Positions 42,944 through 51,629 of a stretch of 64,000 bases of DNA are shown here, piece after piece. The notes under the pieces are model-generated. The model was not told where the DNA came from and made no database searches. It saw nothing but the letters and a program-made list of their open reading frames with translations. A program made the translations under genes and the position numbers. The stretch comes from Ruminococcus sp. YE71 (GTDB lineage: Bacteria > Bacillota > Clostridia > Oscillospirales > Ruminococcaceae). Each line of letters opens with the position of its first letter. Positions within the stretch are counted from its first letter, which is position 1. The stretch spans positions 1 to 64,000 of the forward strand of contig NZ_FPIR01000016.1 of the NCBI RefSeq assembly GCF_900119155.1, given 5' to 3'.

Positions 42944-43604
42944 CAGCACACTCGGTCTCGCTGTGTTCGTGACCGTTATGCTGCTTCTGGGCATGGGTCT
43001 GTACCTTGTGTTCAGACGTCCCGAGATACAGCAGACCGTGCCGAAAGCTAAACAGTACTTCACCTACCCCACCGATTACGAGGAGTATGTGATAAAGTAT
43101 TCCAACGAGTATGATATCGACGCTCGTTATATTTTCGCGGTCATCCGCACCGAATCGTCTTTCGTTGAAACTGCCGAGAGCGAGGTCGGTGCAAGGGGGC
43201 TCATGCAGATAATGCCCGACGCCTTCGACTGGATACAGTTCCGTCTCGATGACGACCGCGGACTTACCTTCGACGATATGTATACCCCCGAATACAATAT
43301 TCAGTACGGTACATATATGCTCTCGTACCTGTACGAAAAGTTCGGCAGCTACGAACTTGCTTCGGCAGCTTACCACCAGGGCATGAATGCCGTTTCGGGA
43401 TGGATAGACGACGGTACTATCGACCCCGAACATTTCAGCGTGGATGAGAACCTCGACGCTATGCCGTCCGACCTCACCCGCGACTACATCTACAAAGTAA
43501 TGAAAGCATTCGATAAATACAAGGAGAATGCACAATTAGAGGAGGATATCAATAATGGAAAACAGCAAAACAGCAGCGGAGATCCTGACGGAGAAACTGC
43601 TTGA
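42921..43604 (+). CDS. Membrane-anchored lytic transglycosylase (SLT domain)
   Basis: 227 residues: an N-terminal membrane anchor (LAVFVTVMLLLGMGLYLVF, about 13-31) and a GH23 domain (about 52-200). The catalytic Glu78 is in IRTESSF, followed by VGARGLMQIMPDAF, YNIQYGTYML and AAYHQGMNAVSGW. It cleaves peptidoglycan between MurNAc and GlcNAc outside the membrane. A hydrophilic tail (about 200-227) is translated over the start of the next gene (50-base overlap). Confidence 0.9.
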   Translation: MAKKKSSNSTLGLAVFVTVMLLLGMGLYLVFRRPEIQQTVPKAKQYFTYPTDYEEYVIKYSNEYDIDARYIFAVIRTESSFVETAESEVGARGLMQIMPDAFDWIQFRLDDDRGLTFDDMYTPEYNIQYGTYMLSYLYEKFGSYELASAAYHQGMNAVSGWIDDGTIDPEHFSVDENLDAMPSDLTRDYIYKVMKAFDKYKENAQLEEDINNGKQQNSSGDPDGETA

Positions 43605-44964
43605 AGACCCGAAAAACGCAGCTCTCATCATGAGCGATGAGGAGATAGCTTCGGCTGACGAGTTCTGTGAGGGATATAAGTCGTTCCTCTCAGTCGGCAA
43701 GACCGAGCGTCTCGCCTGCAACGAAGCCGTAAGGCTCGCCGAGGAAGCAGGCTTTGCTCCCTACGAAAAGGGCAGAGAGTACAAGGCAGGCGACCGTTTC
43801 TACTTCGTTAACCGCGGTAAGGCGATCATTCTCACCGTTATGGGCGAGAAGCCCCTTGCAGAGGGCATCAGGCTCGCGGCAGCACACATCGACTCCCCGA
43901 GACTTGACCTCAAGCAGCATCCGCTCTACGAGGACAAGGATATGGCTCTCTTCAAGACCCACTACTACGGCGGCATCAAGAAGTACCAGTGGACGACCGT
44001 TCCCCTCGCACTTCACGGCGTAGTTATCCGTGCGGACGGTTCGAGCGTTGAGATCAACATCGGCGAGGACGACGGCGACCCCGTATTCTGCGTGACCGAC
44101 CTGCTCATCCACCTTGCAGACGCTCAGATGAAGCGCACCCTTGCTGACGGCGTCCGCGGCGAGGAACTGAACATCCTCGTAGGTTCGCGTCCCTTCAGAG
44201 ACGACAAGGCTTCCAACCTCGTCAAGCTCAACATCATGCGCATCCTCAACGAGAAGTACGGCATCACCGAGCACGATTTCGTTTCGGCAGAGCTTGAGGC
44301 AGTTCCTGCCTGCAAGGCTGTTGACGTGGGCTTCGACAGAAGCATGGTTGGTTCCTACGGTCAGGACGACAGAGTGTGCGCTTACGGCGCTCTCATGGCT
44401 ATCCTCGGCTGCGACGCTCCGACCTACACCTGCATGACCGTTCTCACCGACAAGGAAGAGATCGGCAGCGAGGGCAACACGGGTCTCAACAGCTCCTACC
44501 TGCCCTACTTCATCGACGATCTGGCTGAGCTCCAGGGCGTCAAGGGTCACACCGTTATCAGCAACTCCATCTGCCTGTCGGCTGACGTTAACGCCGCAGA
44601 AGACCCGACCTTCGCAGACGTTACCGAGTCCCGCAACGCTTCCAAGCTGGGCTACGGCGTAGTGTTCACCAAGTATACGGGCGCTCGCGGCAAGAGCGGC
44701 ACTTCCGACGCTTCCGCTGAATTCGTCGGCCGCATCCGCAAGATGATGAACGACGGCGGAGTTATCTGGCAGACAGGCGAGCTCGGCAAGGTCGATGCAG
44801 GCGGCGGCGGAACTGTAGCCTGCTATCTGGCAGATCTCGACATCGACGTTATCGACCTGGGCGTGCCCGTACTCTCGATGCACGCACCTTTCGAGATCAC
44901 CTCGAAGCTCGATACATACCAGTGCTACAAGGCCTGCACCGTATTCTTCGACGACAAGCAGTGA
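43555..44964 (+). CDS. M18 family aminopeptidase
   Basis: 469 residues. M18 marks: AAHIDSPRLDLKQHPLYED (metal-binding His and Asp), a HYYGGIKKYQW loop, TDKEEIGSEGNTGLNSS (Glu pair) and a C-terminal SMHAPFEITSKLDTYQCYKA with a metal-binding His. It removes N-terminal, often acidic, residues from peptides in the cytoplasm using two metals. The start overlaps the transglycosylase by 50 bases, with AGAGGAG upstream. Last gene of the operon from 40017. Confidence 0.92.
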   Translation: MENSKTAAEILTEKLLEDPKNAALIMSDEEIASADEFCEGYKSFLSVGKTERLACNEAVRLAEEAGFAPYEKGREYKAGDRFYFVNRGKAIILTVMGEKPLAEGIRLAAAHIDSPRLDLKQHPLYEDKDMALFKTHYYGGIKKYQWTTVPLALHGVVIRADGSSVEINIGEDDGDPVFCVTDLLIHLADAQMKRTLADGVRGEELNILVGSRPFRDDKASNLVKLNIMRILNEKYGITEHDFVSAELEAVPACKAVDVGFDRSMVGSYGQDDRVCAYGALMAILGCDAPTYTCMTVLTDKEEIGSEGNTGLNSSYLPYFIDDLAELQGVKGHTVISNSICLSADVNAAEDPTFADVTESRNASKLGYGVVFTKYTGARGKSGTSDASAEFVGRIRKMMNDGGVIWQTGELGKVDAGGGGTVACYLADLDIDVIDLGVPVLSMHAPFEITSKLDTYQCYKACTVFFDDKQ

Positions 44965-44986
44965 TCTGACACAAATCAAAAAAATT

Positions 44987-45022
44987 TCGGAGCAAAGGTC
45001 CATCCTCTGCTCCGATTTTTTA
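44987..45022 (+). terminator. Terminator after the M18 gene
   Basis: An 8-bp stem (TCGGAGCA 44987-44994 with TGCTCCGA 45008-45015) followed by six T. Confidence 0.85.
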
Positions 45023-45099
45023 TGAGAATATTTCACAGGCATTTTTCTGATTTTTCTGCGGATACTATCTTTGAATCCAAACCGAAAGGAAGTATCTCA

Positions 45100-45933
45100 A
45101 TGAAAAAACTGCTTTTTACCGCCGCGAGTGCGGCTGTCCTGCTCACGAGCTGCGGTTCGGCTGACCATGACATCAGCTCTCAAGACATGGCGGACTCCCC
45201 TGCCCTCACCGACCGCGAGACTCAGGAAGAACACATCGTGACCCCCGTTCAGGGCACGCCGCCCCTCACCGTCAAGATCGGTTACGGTCAGGGCGTCGAG
45301 GTGGATGACAAGAACCGCCCCATCGGCGCCCTCGACTTCAACGAAAAGTACGGCAGATGGAACGCCACCGCCATCAACACCGACTCAAAGAAGATACTGC
45401 TGACCTTCGATCAGGGCTACGAGAACGGTCTCACAGGTCAGATCCTCGACACGCTGAAAGAAAAAAAGGTCAAGGCGGTGTTCTTCGTGGTGCAGGACTA
45501 CGCCGAGCGCAACCCCGAACTCGTTCAGCGCATGATCGACGAGGGGCACACCATCGGCAACCACAGCGTCTCCCACCCGTCCATGCCTTCCCTATCGCCG
45601 ACTCAGTGCGCCGACGAGGTGAACGGTCTGAACGACTATATGGAGCAGAACTTCGGCGTCCGTCCGACCCTCTTCCGTCCCCCGATGGGCGAATTCTCCG
45701 AGCTGTCCCTCGCTATGACCGACCGCTGCGGCTGCAAGTCCATGCTCTGGAGCTTCGCCTACGCCGACTGGGACGTAGACAACCAGCCCGACCCCGCCGA
45801 GGCTAAGCAAAAACTCGTCGGTGCCGCCCACGAAGGCGCCATCTACCTTCTCCACTCGGTCTCCCAGACCAACGCCGACATCCTCGGCGACTTCATCGAC
45901 GAGGTCCGCGCTGAGGGGTTTGAGTTTGAATAG
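45100..45933 (+). CDS. PdaA-like polysaccharide deacetylase lipoprotein
   Basis: 277 residues from ATG 45100 (AAAGGAAG upstream). A lipoprotein signal peptide ends at LLTSCG. The NodB/CE4 domain has LLTFDQGYENG in place of TFDDG, the form seen in PdaA-type enzymes, plus GNHSVSHPSM (two metal-binding His) and FRPPMGEF. PdaA removes acetyl from MurNAc to allow muramic delta-lactam formation in spore cortex. That role fits the sporulation genes in the window but is inferred. Confidence 0.87.
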   Translation: MKKLLFTAASAAVLLTSCGSADHDISSQDMADSPALTDRETQEEHIVTPVQGTPPLTVKIGYGQGVEVDDKNRPIGALDFNEKYGRWNATAINTDSKKILLTFDQGYENGLTGQILDTLKEKKVKAVFFVVQDYAERNPELVQRMIDEGHTIGNHSVSHPSMPSLSPTQCADEVNGLNDYMEQNFGVRPTLFRPPMGEFSELSLAMTDRCGCKSMLWSFAYADWDVDNQPDPAEAKQKLVGAAHEGAIYLLHSVSQTNADILGDFIDEVRAEGFEFE

Positions 45934-46078
45934 GGACAGTGGTGGAATTATTGGGGGAAACCCTTTTGAAAAAGGGTTCTCCCCCAAACCCCTTTCCTAA
46001 AACTTTTAATATGTTGTTATATAGACGTGTTTGGGAAGATGGGCTCTCGACATTTCATGAGAGAATGACTATATGTAG

Positions 46079-46106
46079 GGTGGGGGCTTGCTCCCACCGC
46101 TTTTTT
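46079..46106 (+). terminator. Likely terminator of the deacetylase gene
   Basis: The GGTGGG/CCCACC hairpin (46079-46098) is followed by GCTTTTTTCG in the plus direction. Confidence 0.7.
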
Positions 46107-46192
46107 CGCTTTCTAATATGCAGAAGGCGCGAGGACATTCTGTGTTATCATTCACGGTTGACACGGGCGATTGATGTCGCCCATACATAAAA

Positions 46193-46222
46193 GAAGAAAA
46201 AACGGTGGGGAGCACCCCACCG
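46193..46222 (-). terminator. Likely terminator of purD
   Basis: The 8-bp stem CGGTGGGG/CCCCACCG (46203-46222) is followed on the minus strand by TTTTTTCTTC. Confidence 0.75.
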
Positions 46223-46353
46223 AATATTTCTATCCTAAAAAAATTTTAGTCTCACATTACGCAGAGAGAGCCAAACGTCCCCCACACATCTACCTGCCGA
46301 CATATTAAAAGTCTTTGGAAAGGTGGGCTGGGGTAAAACCCGCACTCTCTCAC

Positions 46354-47706
46354 TCACTGACGCAGATAGACGCCGTTTGACTCGATGTAGTCTTCCATGT
46401 CGTCCTTGTAGTAGAGGTCAAGGGGGTCGGCGTGAGCTTTGAGGGCGCGCTGACCGATGTCGTGGCGGAAGTGAACGCCGTCCCAGGTGATCTTGTCAAC
46501 AGCCTCGTAGGACTTGCGGAGAGCCTCTGCGAGGGTGAGGGCGGTGCAGGTCACGCCCAGCACTCTGCCGCCTGCGGTAAGGAACTTACCGTTGTCGAGC
46601 TTGGTGCCTGCGTGGTAAACGAACGCGCCGTCTACCTGACCCTTGTCGTCAAGACCCTTGATCTCGATACCCTTGGGATAGCTCAGAGGATAGCCGCCCG
46701 AAGCCATGACCACGCAGGAGCAGCTTCCGCTCTTCCAGCTGATCTTGAGGTCGCCGAGTCTGTGCTCGTAGATAGCCTCGAAGATCTCGCAGAGGTCGCT
46801 GTCCAGCATCGGGAGCACCACCTGAGTCTCGGGATCGCCGAAGCGGCAGTTGTACTCGATGACCTTCGGACCCTTCGGGGTTATCATCAGACCGAAGTAC
46901 AGGCAGCCCTCAAAAGTTCTGCCCTCGGCGTTCATAGCCTCGATGGTAGGCTTGAAGATAGTCTCCATGCACTCCTTTGCGATAGCGTCGGTGTAGTAGG
47001 GATTCGGGGAAACGGTGCCCATACCGCCCGTGTTGAGACCCTCGTCGCCGTCGAGAGCGCGCTTGTGATCCATCGAAGAGATCATCGGAACGACGGTCTT
47101 GCCGTCGGTGAAGCTCAGAACGCTCACCTCGGGACCCGTCAGGAACTCCTCGATAACGATCCTTGCGCTGGACTTGCCGAATTTCAGCTCGTCGATCATC
47201 TCATGAACAGCCTGTATCGCCTCTTCCTCGTTCTGCGCGAGAATAACGCCCTTGCCCAGTGCGAGGCCGTCAGCCTTGATTACCGCAGGATAGCTGTTCT
47301 GCTTTTTCAGGTACGCGATGGCGGGCTCGCTCTCGGTGAATACCTCGTAAGCCGCAGTCGGGATGTTGTACTTTTTCATCAGCTCTTTCGAGAACACCTT
47401 CGAGCCCTCGATGATAGCCGCATTAGCCTTCGGGCCGAAAGTCATGAAGCCCTTCGCCTGAAGCGCATCCACCATGCCGAGCACCAGCGGATCGTCGGGA
47501 GCGACTACGACCATGTCGGGCTTTAACTTCTCAGCCAGCGCAACAACTCCGTCAACGTCCGTCGCCGCAACGTCAAAGCACTCCGCAAAACGCGATATAC
47601 CGCCGTTTCCGGGTGTGCAGTACAGCTTATCTACCTTGGGGCTCTCAGCCAGCTTCATAATAATGGCGTGCTCTCTTCCGCCGCCTCCAACTACCAAAAT
47701 GTTCAT
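46354..47706 (-). CDS. purD: Phosphoribosylamine-glycine ligase
   Basis: 450 residues. ATP-grasp enzyme joining glycine to phosphoribosylamine. N-terminal MNILVVGGGGREHAI, the FGPKANAAIIEGSKVFSKELM segment, VIKADGLALGKGV, and EYNCRFGDPETQVVLP with metal-binding residues are all present. Usual length is about 420-430, so it is slightly long, with a C-terminal extension. It is the last gene of the minus-strand purine region, separated from the other pur genes by four envelope genes. Confidence 0.94.
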   Translation of the reverse strand: MNILVVGGGGREHAIIMKLAESPKVDKLYCTPGNGGISRFAECFDVAATDVDGVVALAEKLKPDMVVVAPDDPLVLGMVDALQAKGFMTFGPKANAAIIEGSKVFSKELMKKYNIPTAAYEVFTESEPAIAYLKKQNSYPAVIKADGLALGKGVILAQNEEEAIQAVHEMIDELKFGKSSARIVIEEFLTGPEVSVLSFTDGKTVVPMISSMDHKRALDGDEGLNTGGMGTVSPNPYYTDAIAKECMETIFKPTIEAMNAEGRTFEGCLYFGLMITPKGPKVIEYNCRFGDPETQVVLPMLDSDLCEIFEAIYEHRLGDLKISWKSGSCSCVVMASGGYPLSYPKGIEIKGLDDKGQVDGAFVYHAGTKLDNGKFLTAGGRVLGVTCTALTLAEALRKSYEAVDKITWDGVHFRHDIGQRALKAHADPLDLYYKDDMEDYIESNGVYLRQ

Positions 47707-47769
47707 ACTGATCTATCCTTTCGTTTATGGATTCCGCCCCGTTCGGCGCGGTTTTGTGCGGGTGTATTC

Positions 47770-47850
47770 TCTGTGGGAGAACCTTCGCCTTAGCTTCGCA
47801 CGGCCAGAAGAAAGGTTCTCCCACAGACCCCCTTCCAAAGACTTTTTATA
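47770..47850. repeat. Second copy of the dispersed palindromic repeat
   Basis: A perfect 16-bp inverted repeat (47770-47785 with 47812-47827, core TGTGGGAGAACCTT) is followed by ACCCCCTTCCAAAGACTTTTTATA. Both the hairpin and its tail match the copy at 45953-46014 in layout. No T-run follows on either side at the right distance for a terminator. Confidence 0.6.
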
Positions 47851-47864
47851 CTTTTTTTGTGGGG

Positions 47865-49316
47865 TTAATTGGTTTGCTCTGATATAATTACGGTGTCGAT
47901 GAGTCTTGAAAGTTCGTCGCCGAGGTCATACAGGACGTCGCCCTCGCCGCCGAAAGTTATGTCGTACTCGGTATTTTTCAGCGTAATTATCAGCATCCTC
48001 GTTTTCACATTATCTTTGCCGTTTATCACGAGGTTGCCTGCCTGAACTCCGCCGACGCTGAATTCCGAGCTTACGAACGCGCTCGCGCCGTCCTTGCTGA
48101 ACTCTTTCTCGTAGGCTTCGGCAAGCTGTGAGCTGTAATTCTGCCCGTGTTCCTTACCGTCCGAATACGCCTTTGAGCTGAACGAGAAGTAAGCCTTGCC
48201 CTTATAATTCTCGTTCTCGCCCCTGTACATCCCGACGATACTGCCGTCCTTGTCGGCGGTGACTTCCCACTTGTTCTCATCCACCGTGAAGGTCAGCTCA
48301 CCCAGCGAAAACTCGCGGTCTTCCGCAAGCTGTTCCTGCTTTTGGGTCTCTGCCTGCGAAGCGTCTGCCTCGCTGATATCCTCGCGTTCGCCCGATATCT
48401 CCATACCCGTGATGAGCTTTTTCTCCTCATTGGTTATATAGAGGGGCGGGAAGGCGTTTTCCTCACCATTCTCATGCTTTTCCGTCAGCTTGAAGATGAT
48501 GATATACTCCTTGCCGATGAACAGACGGTTGTGAACAGTACACTTATTTGAGCCCTCTGTCAGGTCGTTCTCGAACTCGGACGTCCTCATGTCCTCTATC
48601 CCTAAATTCTTTTCAGCACCTTCCGAAAATAGCTTTTTTCCGAAATACTGTTCCGCATAGGTGTTATACTGATCTTCCGTAAGCGTTTTTCCGTACAGCT
48701 CGGGGTTATACAGCACGCTGATCGTACCAGTGATGCCGTCCTCGTTAAAGATGCACGCCGCGTTCGGTGCATTTTCGCGCACCCCGTCGAAATGCCATTC
48801 ATCGGGGAGCGTGAACTTGACGGTAGTGCCGAAGGTCAGCTCGTTTCCCTTACACGACGGCGCGAGTTCTCTGTAGCCGACCTGCTTCTTCTCCTCATTT
48901 TTTTCGACAGGAGCGCGGTTTCCCGTTGCCGTGGCGATATCGACCTTTCTGTATTGTTTCGAGGTGTCGATGCCCTTCGCGTAAAAGGTCGCGAAGATCG
49001 CCGCCGAAACAGCCACGACCACCAGCGTACAGCCTGCCGACAGCAGGTCGATCAGTCTCTCGCGTTCGCTCTTCGGGGCTTTGACGGTCTTGTTGAAGCC
49101 GCTGAACGGGCTCCCGAAGTAGTTGTCCATCCCTGCGAACGGCGATCTTGAAGGCTTCGGCGGGGGCGGTGCAGGTCTTGCCGCCGCCGATTTCGGAACG
49201 GGCACTATCCTCGGGTTTTCGTCGGTGGTCATCGGCTCACCGCCGCAGATGTCGCAGTACTTCGGGTAAGTGCCGAGTATCATTCCGCATTTTGAACATT
49301 TCAGCAGTCGTGCCAT
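47865..49316 (-). CDS. Zinc-ribbon membrane protein with two similar extracellular domains
   Basis: 483 residues. N-terminal zinc ribbon CSKCGMILGTYPKYCDICGG, a Pro-rich linker (about 45-75), one membrane helix (about 92-112), then two ~160-residue beta/alpha domains (about 140-300 and 325-480). Each begins with a pattern like F...G.T.KF.L(P/D)...W and ends at a hydrophobic strand, reminiscent of PsbP/Mog1-like folds. No catalytic motif is visible. It is related in design to the next gene. Function unknown; likely an envelope sensor or scaffold with the ribbon inside. Confidence 0.72.
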   Translation of the reverse strand: MARLLKCSKCGMILGTYPKYCDICGGEPMTTDENPRIVPVPKSAAARPAPPPPKPSRSPFAGMDNYFGSPFSGFNKTVKAPKSERERLIDLLSAGCTLVVVAVSAAIFATFYAKGIDTSKQYRKVDIATATGNRAPVEKNEEKKQVGYRELAPSCKGNELTFGTTVKFTLPDEWHFDGVRENAPNAACIFNEDGITGTISVLYNPELYGKTLTEDQYNTYAEQYFGKKLFSEGAEKNLGIEDMRTSEFENDLTEGSNKCTVHNRLFIGKEYIIIFKLTEKHENGEENAFPPLYITNEEKKLITGMEISGEREDISEADASQAETQKQEQLAEDREFSLGELTFTVDENKWEVTADKDGSIVGMYRGENENYKGKAYFSFSSKAYSDGKEHGQNYSSQLAEAYEKEFSKDGASAFVSSEFSVGGVQAGNLVINGKDNVKTRMLIITLKNTEYDITFGGEGDVLYDLGDELSRLIDTVIISEQTN

Positions 49317-49343
49317 TTCACACCTCCTCCGCGGACACCCTCA

Positions 49344-50744
49344 TCATACGGTATCCTCATTTATCTTAAACGTCCCGAGCATCTCGGTTATGCTGTCGTA
49401 AGCGTCGGGGTATCCTTTCTCGGGCAGCATCCAGTAGAACATCGCCGCGAAATCGCCCTGCTTCACGATCTTCATTTTCAGCTGATAGACCGAACCGTCG
49501 TCTTCGTTGACGGTCATGTGGAGATCGCCGCTGTCGTACTTGCCGAGCTTGTCCTCACCCACGAACTCCAAAGTGTACTTTTCCTTCGCGCCGAGATTCT
49601 TCGAGTAGTAGCCCGCAAGTTCAAGCGGCGTGTATTTCCCTATCAGACTGCTGTGGGAGTACACCGCGAAGAACGCCGCGTCCTCCTCGCCCTTGAAAAT
49701 GAACGAGCAATCCTGATCCTGATCGGGCTCGTTGACGATCGTCCACTTGTCGGGGTCCACCCATATCGAAGCGTAATCGCAGATTATGCGGTTTACGCTG
49801 TCATACTCGGTGGGCACCGTATAGTTGTGAAGGTTCACGCCCTCAAGCGAGCCGCCGCTCTCCGCGGAAGTCTTTTCGATCTCAAGCGTGTGCAGCATAT
49901 CAAAGTAATCCTCGGGATAGCCCTCGATGTCGAAGCGTACCAGCACATCGTCAACGCTCACAAATACAATGCCCGTGGTTTTATCCTCCGCATCGTCGGT
50001 GTAGCTGACGAGATGCCCCGAATACTTCCCGATCCTGACCTCCTCAGGTTCATAGATCGTGCATCCGCTCAGCGTCATGGAAAATATCTTGTAAAAATGA
50101 TTCGCCGCGTAGATACTTCCGCACCTGTGGGACTCGTCACCGCTGTTGTAAAAACAGCTCACAGTCAGCTTCTTCCCGCCGTTTTTCACTGTGATCTCGT
50201 CCGCCGAGCTTTCGCCCTCCACCGACCAGAGCTTTGTGTCGGCGCTGATCGAAAAATACTCGTTCGAGATGATGCCGCTGTCCGCGTGATGCTCACAGCG
50301 CACGTTTTTGTAGTAGTCCAGGTCAGAGGCCTCGTCAAAGTACTCGTTCGGGTCAAAGTCGGGAACGGAAATGCTGTTGGCGAACAGACTGCCGTACTCG
50401 TCCCGCCAGCTTTGCATACCCTCATGGACCATACTGTCCGTGTCGATGCTGAAGCTCGGTCTTGATGACGTATCATCCTCCGAATATACGTGGGACTTTT
50501 CTTTAAGCGTGCCGAGATCTACCTTCGTCAGCATCGGTATCAGAGCCGCCGCAGCTCCGCCAAGTACCAGAAGCGTACCCGCCGCAGCCGCCGCGTTCAT
50601 GCCCATGTTCTTTTTCAGTCGCTGTCTGCGCTCCGTCTCGGTGTTCATTCCCCTTTCGGGGGGAACGGCGCCGCAGCTCGGGCAGCAGTAATCGCCTATC
50701 CCGATCCCCGAACCGCAGAAGCTGCAAATGTTATCTCTTGCCAT
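49344..50744 (-). CDS. Zinc-ribbon membrane protein, paralogue-like
   Basis: 466 residues with the same plan: zinc ribbon CSFCGSGIGIGDYCCPSCG at the N-terminus, a basic stretch (RRQRLKKN), a membrane helix (AAAAAGTLLVLGGAAAALIPML, about 50-71), then two beta-rich repeats (about 165-300 and 320-462) starting FSISADTKLWSV and ASIWVDPDKWTI. The tryptophan-centred motif near each domain start is shared with 47865-49316 and 51630-52382. No known domain recognised. Confidence 0.72.
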   Translation of the reverse strand: MARDNICSFCGSGIGIGDYCCPSCGAVPPERGMNTETERRQRLKKNMGMNAAAAAGTLLVLGGAAAALIPMLTKVDLGTLKEKSHVYSEDDTSSRPSFSIDTDSMVHEGMQSWRDEYGSLFANSISVPDFDPNEYFDEASDLDYYKNVRCEHHADSGIISNEYFSISADTKLWSVEGESSADEITVKNGGKKLTVSCFYNSGDESHRCGSIYAANHFYKIFSMTLSGCTIYEPEEVRIGKYSGHLVSYTDDAEDKTTGIVFVSVDDVLVRFDIEGYPEDYFDMLHTLEIEKTSAESGGSLEGVNLHNYTVPTEYDSVNRIICDYASIWVDPDKWTIVNEPDQDQDCSFIFKGEEDAAFFAVYSHSSLIGKYTPLELAGYYSKNLGAKEKYTLEFVGEDKLGKYDSGDLHMTVNEDDGSVYQLKMKIVKQGDFAAMFYWMLPEKGYPDAYDSITEMLGTFKINEDTV

Positions 50745-50785
50745 TGTTCTTTCTCTTTCTGAAATGTATCAACAGTGTACCGTCC

Positions 50786-51628
50786 TCAGCTAACCACGAG
50801 GTGTCCCAGAAAGTAACCCAGATCATAGGATGCTGCGTCTTCCAGGTCATTTTGCTGCGTACACTCCCCGATTATCACCAGATCCTTTACCTCGGTAAGA
50901 TAGGTTATGATGTCCATGCCGTCCTCATGGCAGGTGATAATCATCCATTTCCTGCCTGCGATATCGGTCTCTTCGCTGTCGTGGGGACTGTACGGATTCA
51001 GCTCCATGTAGTAGCCGCAGACCTTCTCGAAGTCGAGCATCTTGTCCGCAGGTTTTCTGAGCACTTTCACATACATTAACGAACCAAAGTTCGAGCCGTC
51101 GCTTGCCTTATAATAATATGGCAGTTTCACACGGTCATCGCAGGTGACCTTTCCGAAACACGGTTTATCAGGGATCAGGATCTTCGCGGCATCCTCAAAA
51201 ATCACCGTCTGTCCGTCAGTGGTACACTTCACACAGTTGTTACTGTTCAAAAATTCGTACACATCAGCCTCGGGAAGCTCGGTCTCCGGCGGTTCGGTCT
51301 CGGTCAACTCTGCCGCGGAAGTCTCCGCAGCGGCAGTCGTTTCCGCAGGGGGCTCGGTACTTTCCACGGGCGCTTCTATCATGGGTATCGCAATAGTCGT
51401 GACCATCGTCCCCGTCTGAGCCGCCGTCTCCTCCGCGCTATCAGCCGCCGAAATTTCCGTGCCGCTGTCAGCCGTCAGATCGCCGCTGTCCTTCCGCAGA
51501 GCGAGCCACACCGCGACCCCGATAAGCGCCGCGGTCAGCACCGCCGTCACGCTCCCGAAGATCATATTTATCCGCTTGTTGAGCTGTTCCGCCCTAAGCT
51601 CCTCTGGCTGTCTGCCGCCGAACGCCAT
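50786..51628 (-). CDS. Single-pass membrane protein with Thr/Glu-rich stalk
   Basis: 280 residues: short cytoplasmic part, one membrane helix (MIFGSVTAVLTAALIGVAVWLAL, about 22-44), a low-complexity Thr/Ala/Glu/Pro stalk (about 50-120) and a C-terminal domain of ~150 residues with NNCVKCTTDGQTVIFEDAAKIL. The last part is of the same size and style as the repeats in its neighbours. It starts one base before the preceding lipoprotein gene ends, so they are co-transcribed. Function unknown. Confidence 0.68.
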   Translation of the reverse strand: MAFGGRQPEELRAEQLNKRINMIFGSVTAVLTAALIGVAVWLALRKDSGDLTADSGTEISAADSAEETAAQTGTMVTTIAIPMIEAPVESTEPPAETTAAAETSAAELTETEPPETELPEADVYEFLNSNNCVKCTTDGQTVIFEDAAKILIPDKPCFGKVTCDDRVKLPYYYKASDGSNFGSLMYVKVLRKPADKMLDFEKVCGYYMELNPYSPHDSEETDIAGRKWMIITCHEDGMDIITYLTEVKDLVIIGECTQQNDLEDAASYDLGYFLGHLVVS

Positions 51629-51629
51629 A

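Larger units (their letters stand above)
45953..46327. repeat. Cluster of palindromes bounded by imperfect inverted repeats
   Basis: This 420-bp gap without genes holds a perfect-looking hairpin at 45953-45985 (GGGGGAAACCCTTT and complement). Next to it, 45987-46014 is repeated in reverse at 46300-46327 with about 25 of 28 bases matching (ends in ACTTTTAATATGT). Between them lie three more hairpins (46079-46098, 46165-46182, 46203-46222). The same tail (CCTTTCCAAAGACTTTTAATAT-like) recurs at 47829-47850. It looks like a dispersed MITE- or REP-like element; it codes for no protein. Confidence 0.6.

Noticed and set aside
47770-47827. Perfect 16-bp hairpin as terminator of the zinc-ribbon gene at 47865
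   Set aside because: No T-run follows the stem in the minus direction; its tail matches the dispersed repeat instead.
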